Program-made: the position numbers and the translations under genes
The notes under the pieces: model-generated
Told to the model about the DNA's origin: nothing
The model's database searches: none
What the model saw: only the letters and a program-made list of their open reading frames with translations
Assembly (NCBI GenBank): GCA_946997275.1
Contig: CAMPUN010000071.1
Location: forward strand, 1 to 6,455
Reading direction: 5' to 3'
From: an uncultured Porphyromonas sp.
GTDB taxonomy: Bacteria; Bacteroidota; Bacteroidia; Bacteroidales; Porphyromonadaceae
Length of the DNA stretch: 6,455 nt
Part shown: in pieces, positions 1 through 5,371 of the stretch
Layout of the letters: the number at the start of each line of letters is the position of its first letter
Position numbering within the stretch: position 1 is the stretch's first letter

Positions 1-764
1 TGGACAAGAGAACACTCATCGTAGCTGGAAACTGGAAGATGAACATGACCCTCGACGCAGGGCTCCAACTCATCACAGAAATCAAAGAGCAGGTGGCTAA
101 GCTCAGCAATCCTTGTAAGGTAATCCTGGCTCCTCCCTACATTCACCTGGGAGCGATGAAGGGACTGCTCGCAGAGAGTGGCATAGAGTATGCTGCACAG
201 GACTGCTCAGCACACGAGGCTGGTGCTTACACTGGCGAGGTGTCCGCTGAGATGATACGCTCCTGTGGCTGCACCTACGTCATCATAGGGCATAGCGAGC
301 GTCGTGCTTATCACAAGGAAAGCGCCGAGCTACTGGCCCAGAAGATTGATCAGGCTCTCGCTCATGGGCTCAAAGTCATCTTCTGCGTTGGCGAGCAGCA
401 GGCAGAGCGTGAGGCAAACCGCTACTTCGAGGTAGTCGATGAGCAGCTACGTGGTTCCCTAGGACATCTCTCACACGAGCAGATGGAGCAGATTGTCTTG
501 GCTTACGAACCTGTATGGGCTATCGGCACTGGCCTGACAGCAACGCCCGAGCAAGCACAAGAGATGCACCAGCACATTCGCCAGACGGTGGCATCGCTCT
601 TTGACAAGAAGCTAGCAGACCTTACCACGATCCTCTACGGAGGTAGCTGCAAGGCTTCAAATGCTGAGGCGCTCTTCTCACAACCCGACGTCGATGGCGG
701 GCTCATCGGAGGAGCTGCTCTCAAGGCCGATACATTCTTACCCATTATCACAGCAAATAAATGA
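1..764 (+). CDS. tpiA: Triosephosphate isomerase (5' partial by one base)
   Basis: Interconverts dihydroxyacetone phosphate and glyceraldehyde 3-phosphate in cytoplasmic glycolysis and gluconeogenesis. The reading frame is open from the window edge. Bases 1-2 (tg) are the last two bases of a start codon whose first base, presumably A, lies just outside, giving a 254-residue protein, normal for the family. The ATG at 39 is internal: starting there would remove the catalytic lysine. Numbered from the true start, the AGNWKMN motif carries catalytic Lys13, IIGHSERR carries the electrophilic His98, and AYEPVWAIGTG carries the base Glu170 followed by the flexible phosphate-gripping loop 6. The C-terminal GGSCK and GGLIGGAAL segments form the phosphate-binding loops. 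The stop codon overlaps the next gene's start as ATGA, which implies translational coupling. CTAG occurs only twice within this gene, fewer than in the folE-radC stretch, as expected for a strongly expressed gene. Identification is essentially certain. Confidence 0.97.
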   Translation, partial: DKRTLIVAGNWKMNMTLDAGLQLITEIKEQVAKLSNPCKVILAPPYIHLGAMKGLLAESGIEYAAQDCSAHEAGAYTGEVSAEMIRSCGCTYVIIGHSERRAYHKESAELLAQKIDQALAHGLKVIFCVGEQQAEREANRYFEVVDEQLRGSLGHLSHEQMEQIVLAYEPVWAIGTGLTATPEQAQEMHQHIRQTVASLFDKKLADLTTILYGGSCKASNAEALFSQPDVDGGLIGGAALKADTFLPIITANK

Positions 765-1234
765 GGCTTCTAGCGTCTATCAGGCATTCACTCGTCCTAC
801 TCTTGAGTGTGACCGTACTCTCTGGCTCGCTTGCAGCTCAGGAGCGCACGCAGGAGCAGGACATATTCACCCAGATAACTACACAAAGTAGTGGAGGCAA
901 CGTGACCATCACGCAGCCTAACTGGTTGCGCAATCTCGTAGGCAAGACCTTTCATACCGCTAGGGCAAGCGTCCGCACGGGGTATCGCATACAGGTCTAC
1001 ACGAGTAATATGCGTGGCGCTAAGCAGGAGGCTTACCGCTTAGCTAGCCAAGTGAGGGGTGCAGCGCCTGAGCTCTCTGCTTATGTCACTTATAGCGCGC
1101 CCTTCTGGCGTCTATCGGTCGGCGACTACGGTTCGCGACAAGAGGCTCAGCAGGAGCTCAACGCCTTGCGAGCCTCCCACCCACGACTCATGCGAGAAGC
1201 CTACATCGTGCGAGAGAAAGTCCGTATACGCTAG
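761..1234 (+). CDS. Exported SPOR-domain protein
   Basis: A 157-residue protein with an N-terminal signal peptide: basic n-region (Arg2, Arg8), hydrophobic core at about residues 11-24, and a likely signal peptidase I site in SLAAQ before Gln27. No lipobox cysteine is present, so it should be a soluble periplasmic protein. After a linker of about 45 residues, a SPOR-like domain spans roughly 73-153, beginning GYRIQVYTSN and continuing with the WRLSVGDYGSRQEAQ segment typical of the second half of the fold. Known SPOR domains bind peptidoglycan glycan strands stripped of stem peptides, often at division septa, so a cell-wall role is inferred. It has no catalytic domain. The ATG at 761 overlaps the tpiA stop by 4 bp, so it is probably made from the tpiA message. 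I recall a similar tpiA-SPOR-folE order in other Bacteroidales but cannot check this here. The SPOR call is by pattern and its cellular function is unknown. Confidence 0.83.
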   Translation: MRLLASIRHSLVLLLSVTVLSGSLAAQERTQEQDIFTQITTQSSGGNVTITQPNWLRNLVGKTFHTARASVRTGYRIQVYTSNMRGAKQEAYRLASQVRGAAPELSAYVTYSAPFWRLSVGDYGSRQEAQQELNALRASHPRLMREAYIVREKVRIR

Positions 1235-1304
1235 GATTTACTCACATTTGTACTACCCATCGACTTGTCATTAAACTCTTTTTCCTGAAAACCATCTTAC
1301 ATAC

Positions 1305-1928
1305 ATGGAAGAGCCCCAGCAGATATTACACACGAATCAGAACTACGTGGTCAGCGACTTTCTCCCTGAGCCACAACTAGAACGGATGAAAGGTCACGTC
1401 AAAGAACTCCTTACAGAGCTAGGCGAAGACCCCTCCCGTGAAGGGCTACTCAAGACTCCCGAGCGAGTCTCCAAGGCACTCCACTTCCTCACTAAGGGCT
1501 ACCAAGAGGACCCCTTAGCGATCCTACGTGCTGCCACTTTTAGAGAGGATTACCAGCAGATGGTCATCGTACGGGATATAGACTTTTACTCTCTCTGCGA
1601 GCATCACATGCTTCCTTTCTTTGGCAAGGTACATGTAGGCTACATCCCCAACAAGTATATCACGGGGCTCAGCAAGATACCTCGCATCGTCGATGTCTTC
1701 GCCCGTCGTCTACAGGTGCAGGAGCGACTGACCACACAAATCAAAGATTGCATCCAGCAAGCGCTCTCACCGCTAGGCGTCATCGTGGTCATCGAGGCAC
1801 AGCACATGTGTATGCAGATGCGTGGCGTACAGAAGCAAAACTCGCTCACTACGACGAGCGACTTCACGGGAGCCTTCAAAGAGTCGAAGACTCGTGAGGA
1901 ATTTTTCAACCTAGTACGTAAGAGTTAG
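1305..1928 (+). CDS. folE: GTP cyclohydrolase I (FolE type)
   Basis: Converts GTP to 7,8-dihydroneopterin triphosphate plus formate, the first step of tetrahydrofolate synthesis and also the entry to 7-deazaguanine (queuosine) precursors. The protein has 207 residues, close to the usual 190-220. The zinc and active site is complete: Cys98-Glu99-His100-His101, with Cys169 in the HMCMQMRG segment, matches E. coli Cys110, His112, His113 and Cys181 with a constant offset of 12. GLSKIPR (121-127) and the [13 protein letters not shown] segment are substrate-pocket signatures. The N-terminal half contains the [16 protein letters not shown] motif of this family. The ATG at 1305 follows a 70-bp AT-rich gap without a Shine-Dalgarno site. 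A TTTG at 1247-1250 in that gap could belong to a promoter but lacks a good partner element, so I do not call one. The type IB (FolE2) enzyme is excluded by these motifs. Confidence 0.98.
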   Translation: MEEPQQILHTNQNYVVSDFLPEPQLERMKGHVKELLTELGEDPSREGLLKTPERVSKALHFLTKGYQEDPLAILRAATFREDYQQMVIVRDIDFYSLCEHHMLPFFGKVHVGYIPNKYITGLSKIPRIVDVFARRLQVQERLTTQIKDCIQQALSPLGVIVVIEAQHMCMQMRGVQKQNSLTTTSDFTGAFKESKTREEFFNLVRKS

Positions 1929-1968
1929 CCCTGCATATTCATTTAGTTCACACGGCACAAAACCATTT

Positions 1969-2514
1969 ATGATACATCACTATCACGTAACCTCCGAGGC
2001 TGAGGAGACCTTCGCTCTAGACTTTGAGATACAGGCTGACGCTACCTTTGCTCAGCTCATGGATCTGCTAATAGACACCTTAGACTTTGACCCAGCATCG
2101 ATCGGTATGTTCTATCTCTGCGATGATCGCTGGGAAAATATCGGACAGGTAGCCTCTAGCGACTTCTTTGAGACCGATGCAGGCAACCAATATGATATCG
2201 AAAGCTCTCGCCTAGAGGATCTGCTGGACGAGACAGGAGCGCGGATGCGCTATCTCTTCGACCTCTTTGAGGATCGCTATCTACGCCTCCAGCTAGTCAA
2301 GATACACAGTGGCTCGCTGTCCAGCCCCCAAATCATCTCTCTAGAGGGTAAGAAACCTCGGCAGACGAACCCCGAGGAGTTTGTCGGCAGTCTAGGCGGT
2401 GACGCACTCTCTAGCGATGCTCCCCTAGGGATGATGGACGAAGCCTTTGGCGAGGAACTCTTTAATGCTGACGAGCTCTCTAGCGATGGCTTTAGCATCG
2501 TAGATGAAGAGTAA
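1969..2514 (+). CDS. Acidic plasmid pRiA4b ORF-3-like (IS1096 TnpR-like) family protein
   Basis: A 181-residue, strongly acidic cytoplasmic protein of unknown function. Residues 1-115 resemble the PRiA4-ORF3-like fold (Pfam PF07929, also labelled IS1096 element passenger TnpR family). Supporting features are an opening beta strand MIHHYHVTSE, the TFAQLMDLLIDTLDFD helix, a FYLCDDRWE segment (48-56), then a second helix RLEDLLDE and the hydrophobic strand MRYLFDLFEDRYLRLQL. The C-terminal 50 residues (132-181) contain 14 Asp/Glu and no Lys, Arg or His, look disordered, and repeat DALSSD/DELSSD. There is no signal peptide or membrane segment. It lies 40 bp after folE and 18 bp before miaA, so is probably cotranscribed with them. 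I recall similar small acidic proteins beside miaA in Bacteroides. Despite the family name, nothing here links it to a transposon. The family call is by recognition of sequence pattern only and no activity should be inferred. Confidence 0.7.
   Translation: MIHHYHVTSEAEETFALDFEIQADATFAQLMDLLIDTLDFDPASIGMFYLCDDRWENIGQVASSDFFETDAGNQYDIESSRLEDLLDETGARMRYLFDLFEDRYLRLQLVKIHSGSLSSPQIISLEGKKPRQTNPEEFVGSLGGDALSSDAPLGMMDEAFGEELFNADELSSDGFSIVDEE
2400..2488 (+). repeat. Two copies of a 20-bp imperfect direct repeat inside the acidic tail
   Basis: The unit TGACG-nn-CTCTCTAGCGATG occurs at 2400-2419 and again at 2469-2488, exactly 69 bp apart and in the same reading frame. Only the two central bases differ. 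It encodes the peptides DALSSD and DELSSD. This suggests growth of the acidic tail by local duplication followed by divergence, although selection for the same Ser/Asp motif, or codon bias, is also possible. Confidence 0.55.
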
Positions 2515-2532
2515 GAGCTAGCGTCCTCTCCG

Positions 2533-3504
2533 ATGAGCTGCTGCACTGGCAAACTGAAGGAGGTCTCCCCTACACTGATCGTACTCACAGGAGCTACAGG
2601 CGTAGGCAAGACCTCCTTTGCTATAGCACTGGCTCGTCATCTAGGCTCCACCGCCAAGCCTTTACCTATCCTCTCGGCAGACTCTCGGCAGATATACCGT
2701 GGCATGCCGATCGGCACCGCCACCCCTACGGAAGAGGAGCGGCAACTAGCTCCCCATTACTTCGTAGCGACCCATGAGATCACTGAGACGTATAGTGCTG
2801 GGCGCTATGAGCTAGAGGTGATGGAGTTCCTAGAGCAACTCTTTCGGGAGCAGCCCGTCGTCATCCTTTGCGGTGGGTCGATGCTCTACATTGACGCTAT
2901 CTGTAGTGGCATAGACGACATTCCGCCTATTGATCTAGAGGTACGCGCGCAGCTTCACGAGCGTTATGAGAAAGAAGGTCTGGCGGGTATCCTTGCCGAG
3001 CTACAGCTCGTCGATCCGCTGTACTATAATAAGGTAGATCATTGCAATCATCGTCGTGTGATGCATGCGCTAGAGGTGTACCTCAGCAGCGGAGCGCCAC
3101 TCTCCTCTTACCACTCAGGCGAAGATGCCGACCGTCCCTTCCGTTTGCTCACCTATGCCTTGACTCGTCCCCGTGAGGAGCTCTACCAACGCATCAACCA
3201 GCGCGTGGAGATGATGATCGAGGAGGGCTTGGTCGAGGAAGCTAAGGCGCTCTACCCTCACCGTCAACTCAATGCGCTCAATACGGTAGGATACAAAGAG
3301 CTCTTTGCACATTTCGATGGGCAGTACGATCTAGCAGAGGCGATACGTCTCATACAGCGCAATAGTCGCCACTTTGCCCGTAAGCAGCTTACCTGGCAGC
3401 GACGCCATCACGAGTTCGCTCCGCTTGACCTGTCCACGCCCTGGGAACCCCTCCTAGAGCGTATCCAGCAAGACTTACTCACCCAGCCACAGACCACCAG
3501 ATGA
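2533..3504 (+). CDS. miaA: tRNA dimethylallyltransferase MiaA
   Basis: Transfers a dimethylallyl group to N6 of A37 in tRNAs reading UNN codons (i6A37), the base later methylthiolated by MiaB in many bacteria. The protein has 323 residues, within the usual 300-320 or slightly above. The P-loop is GATGVGKT (20-27), with Ala where most members have Pro. It is followed by SADSRQIYRGMPIGTA (48-63), containing the conserved Asp50 and the tRNA/substrate-contact residues. GGSMLYIDA (114-122), HCNHRRVMHALEVY (170-183), NTVGYKEL (250-257) and the RNSRHFARKQLTWQRR segment near the C-terminus complete the family pattern. I chose the ATG at 2533, which leaves a 13-residue lead before the first strand. 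An AAGGAGG string at 2557-2563 lies 11 bp before an in-frame CTG at 2575, but CTG initiation is unlikely. The gene starts 18 bp after the acidic protein, and its TGA overlaps the radC ATG by 4 bp. Confidence 0.97.
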   Translation: MSCCTGKLKEVSPTLIVLTGATGVGKTSFAIALARHLGSTAKPLPILSADSRQIYRGMPIGTATPTEEERQLAPHYFVATHEITETYSAGRYELEVMEFLEQLFREQPVVILCGGSMLYIDAICSGIDDIPPIDLEVRAQLHERYEKEGLAGILAELQLVDPLYYNKVDHCNHRRVMHALEVYLSSGAPLSSYHSGEDADRPFRLLTYALTRPREELYQRINQRVEMMIEEGLVEEAKALYPHRQLNALNTVGYKELFAHFDGQYDLAEAIRLIQRNSRHFARKQLTWQRRHHEFAPLDLSTPWEPLLERIQQDLLTQPQTTR

Positions 3505-4304
3505 AAGCAGACTCACCCCTTCAGCCAGCCAAGCCACTAGCCAAGGCCTCTACTAAGAACACCATCAAGCAGTGGAGCGAGGAGGACCGTCCTCGCGAAA
3601 AGCTCCTCAGACTTGGCGCTCGGCACCTCTCAGATGCTGAGTTGCTGGCTATCTTCATCAACTCTGGCACGGAAAAGGACTCAGCTCTAGACCTAGCGAA
3701 GCAAATTATGACCGGTCTAGATAACGACTTAGGTCAGCTCCTAGAGATAGACCATGCCTACCTCACAGGTTGCGAACCAGGAGAGAAGAAAAAGCGATTT
3801 GCTGGTCTAGGTGATGCACGCGCCTGCACCATACTCGCAGCCATCGAGCTGGGACGTAGACTACGAGATACACCACCGCCTCGGCGCACTCCGATCACCT
3901 GTAGCCTAGACGCTTATCGCGTCTTAAGACGTCATCTAGAGAGCTTAGACCATGAGGAGCTAAGATGCCTTTACCTAGACGCCTCAGGACGGGTCATCAA
4001 GGACGAATTGGTCTCCTCAGGAGGAGTCAGCCACGCTGTAGCCGATCTGCGACTTATCTTGGCTCCCGCTATCACGCTCTACGCCTCGGCGATCATCCTT
4101 GCGCACAATCACCCCACGGGTCACCTACAGCCCAGTGCCGAGGATATGGACCTCACCAAGCGGGTCAAGCAGGTAGCCTCCGTATGCAATATACGTCTCA
4201 ACGACCACCTCATCCTCGGTCGTTACCACGCCTCCGTAACCTCTGACGGCGAGCGCTCCCACTACCTGAGCTTTGCGGACAATGGTCTGCTCGCATCGCT
4301 CTAG
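3501..4304 (+). CDS. radC: RadC family JAMM/MPN+ domain protein
   Basis: A 267-residue RadC (UPF0758) protein. The N-terminal part (about 24-122) holds REKLLRLGARHLSDAELLAIFINSGT, followed by a helix-hairpin-helix with FAGLGDARA (100-108) and the ELGRR end. The C-terminal MPN+ domain (about 133-262) contains the metal site HNHPTG with His202 and His204, Ser212 and Asp215, exactly the HxHx7Sx2D spacing, followed by NDHLILG. Key residues are intact, so metal binding is expected. The family's original assignment to DNA repair was questioned after the E. coli radC102 mutation was reassigned to recG, so the activity remains uncertain. It is longer than the usual 220-230 residues because of an N-terminal extension of about 20 residues and a short charged insert, CEPGEKKKR (91-99), just before the hairpin. 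The start overlaps the miaA stop (ATGA), indicating coupling. Confidence 0.94.
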   Translation: MKADSPLQPAKPLAKASTKNTIKQWSEEDRPREKLLRLGARHLSDAELLAIFINSGTEKDSALDLAKQIMTGLDNDLGQLLEIDHAYLTGCEPGEKKKRFAGLGDARACTILAAIELGRRLRDTPPPRRTPITCSLDAYRVLRRHLESLDHEELRCLYLDASGRVIKDELVSSGGVSHAVADLRLILAPAITLYASAIILAHNHPTGHLQPSAEDMDLTKRVKQVASVCNIRLNDHLILGRYHASVTSDGERSHYLSFADNGLLASL

Positions 4305-4317
4305 CTCCACACTTGAG
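4303..4317 (+). repeat. 15-bp direct repeat, copy 1 (before pfkA)
   Basis: AGCTCCACACTTGAG is identical to the sequence at 5357-5371. This copy begins on the last two bases of the radC stop codon and ends 52 bp before the pfkA start. It covers the region where the upstream element of the pfkA promoter would lie. Identity stops abruptly on both sides. Its function is unknown. Confidence 0.6.
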
Positions 4318-4324
4318 GTAAAAG

Positions 4325-4340
4325 TGCTACCTTTGTAGCA
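4325..4340 (+). promoter_or_regulatory. Candidate pfkA promoter -7 element within a small palindrome
   Basis: TACCTTTG at 4328-4335 matches the Bacteroidetes primary sigma-factor -7 consensus TAnnTTTG fully, 34 bp before the pfkA ATG and in the longest gap of the second half of the window. The usual TTTG element about 19-20 bp upstream is not visible (the region reads CTCC), so only half the promoter is supported. The box is embedded in TGCTAC-CTTT-GTAGCA, a 6-bp perfect inverted repeat around a 4-base loop, which could be an operator or a hairpin in the transcript, or chance. No T tract follows, so it is not a terminator. Confidence 0.4.
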
Positions 4341-4369
4341 TAGATAACTATCTAACTAACACTCCAAGC

Positions 4370-5353
4370 ATGAATCGCATCAAACGAATTGGCGTACTCA
4401 CATCGGGCGGTGATGCCCCAGGCATGAATGCCGCTATACGTGCCGTCGCCAGAGCATCACTATACCACGGTATCTCTGTATGTGGCATCATAAAAGGCTA
4501 TACAGGACTTATCGAAAACAATGTCATAGAGCTTACCGTCGAGAACGTAAGCAACATCATACAGCGTGGAGGCACGATCCTCAAGACAGCCCGAAGCCAT
4601 GAGTTCGAGACTCCCGAAGGGCGTGCTCGCGCCTACGAAGTCATTCAGGAAAATGAAATAGATGGGCTCGTCGTCATTGGTGGTGACGGCTCTCTCACTG
4701 GAGCACGCCTACTCGCCAATGAGCACAACCTGCCCATCGTAGGTATCCCAGCCACCATCGACAACGACCTCGCTGGCACCGACCTTACGATAGGTTATAC
4801 GACAGCTCTCAATACCATTATGGATGCTGTTGACAAGCTGCGAGACACCGCCTCAAGCCATGAGCGCATCTTCTTCGTCGAGGTGATGGGACGTGAGTCT
4901 GGCTTCCTCGCCCTCAATGGCGCTATCGCTACTGGCTCAGAGGGTGCTCTCATCCCCGAAGACCCCACCAGTACCGAGTCGCTCAAGAAGATGATCGAGA
5001 GTGGCTTTCGCAAGACCAAGAGCAGTAGCATCATCCTCGTCACCGAGAGTGGTGAGCGCGAGGGGCAGACACTCTTCATCGCAGATGACTTCAAGCGTCG
5101 CTACCCCAAGTTTGACATCCGTGTCACCATCCTAGGGCATCTACAGAGAGGTGGTATACCGTGCGCTACCGACCGCATTATGGGTAGTCGAATGGGTGCA
5201 GCCGCTGTGCAGGCTCTCCTCGATGAGCAGCGCAATGTGATGATTGGGTATGACAACGATGAGATCGTCTACGTACCTTTTGTCAAGGCTACCAAAAAGC
5301 AAAAGCGTATCGACCCAGACCTCATTGAGTTGCTACACATGCTCTCTATCTAA
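4370..5353 (+). CDS. pfkA: ATP-dependent 6-phosphofructokinase
   Basis: Phosphorylates fructose 6-phosphate to fructose 1,6-bisphosphate, the committed cytoplasmic step of glycolysis. The protein has 327 residues, close to E. coli PfkA (320). [15 protein letters not shown] (11-25) and GGDGS (104-108) form the nucleotide site, and glycine in GGDGS indicates ATP rather than pyrophosphate as donor. The catalytic loop PATIDND (127-133) carries Asp131, equivalent to E. coli Asp127. It has Ala where ATP enzymes usually have Gly and PPi enzymes Lys. MGRESGFLA (173-181) and GHLQRGG (256-262) bind fructose 6-phosphate, and Glu191 in GSEGALIPE corresponds to the allosteric-site Glu187. The gene has its own candidate promoter in the 65-bp gap upstream and ends 13 bp before mutY. 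It contains a single CTAG and few CTA leucine codons, unlike the genes just before it, consistent with strong expression. Confidence 0.97.
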   Translation: MNRIKRIGVLTSGGDAPGMNAAIRAVARASLYHGISVCGIIKGYTGLIENNVIELTVENVSNIIQRGGTILKTARSHEFETPEGRARAYEVIQENEIDGLVVIGGDGSLTGARLLANEHNLPIVGIPATIDNDLAGTDLTIGYTTALNTIMDAVDKLRDTASSHERIFFVEVMGRESGFLALNGAIATGSEGALIPEDPTSTESLKKMIESGFRKTKSSSIILVTESGEREGQTLFIADDFKRRYPKFDIRVTILGHLQRGGIPCATDRIMGSRMGAAAVQALLDEQRNVMIGYDNDEIVYVPFVKATKKQKRIDPDLIELLHMLSI

Positions 5354-5356
5354 AGA

Positions 5357-5371
5357 AGCTCCACACTTGAG
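5357..5371 (+). repeat. 15-bp direct repeat, copy 2 (spans the mutY start)
   Basis: AGCTCCACACTTGAG is identical to 4303-4317. This copy begins 3 bp after the pfkA stop codon and contains the proposed mutY TTG start codon (5367-5369). Together the two copies bracket pfkA and its promoter region, 1054 bp apart. Confidence 0.6.

Noticed and set aside
39..41. ATG at 39 as the tpiA start
   Set aside because: It would remove the AGNWK segment with the catalytic lysine. The frame is open to the edge, and bases 1-2 are consistent with an ATG starting one base upstream.
661..891. Plus-strand open frames at 661-891, 1059-1274, 3965-4246 and 5521-5793
   Set aside because: They overlap tpiA, the SPOR gene, radC and mutY in other frames and show no protein-like conservation.
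1235..1304. Promoter for folE in the 70-bp gap
   Set aside because: CACATTTG (1243-1250) is one mismatch from the -7 consensus but has no upstream TTTG at the right distance. Using that TTTG as the -33 element gives no acceptable -7 box.
1640..1909. Minus-strand open frame opposite folE, and similar ones at 2277-2609, 3115-3312, 4125-4310, 4795-5094 and 5641-5928
   Set aside because: Each lies wholly or mostly opposite a gene with intact family motifs. Their translations are low-quality Ser/Arg-rich sequence without recognisable domains.
1969..2514. Mobile element suggested by the IS1096/pRiA4b family name
   Set aside because: There is no transposase, terminal inverted repeat or target duplication around it. 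It is embedded in a compact housekeeping operon.
2557..2577. AAGGAGG followed by in-frame CTG as an alternative miaA start
   Set aside because: Bacteroidetes rarely depend on Shine-Dalgarno sites, the 11-bp spacing is long, and CTG starts are rare. The ATG at 2533 is adequate.
4325..4340. Rho-independent terminator after radC
   Set aside because: The stem is only 6 bp and no T tract follows. The overlap with a -7 promoter box explains the sequence better.
5250..5252. In-frame ATG at 5250 (or 5259) as the mutY start
   Set aside because: It would add about 39 Ser/Thr-rich residues read out of frame through the conserved end of pfkA. Family N-termini fit the TTG at 5367.
4370..5353. Pyrophosphate-dependent phosphofructokinase
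   Set aside because: GGDGS has Gly rather than Asp, and the TIDND loop is preceded by Ala rather than Lys, both pointing to ATP as phosphoryl donor.
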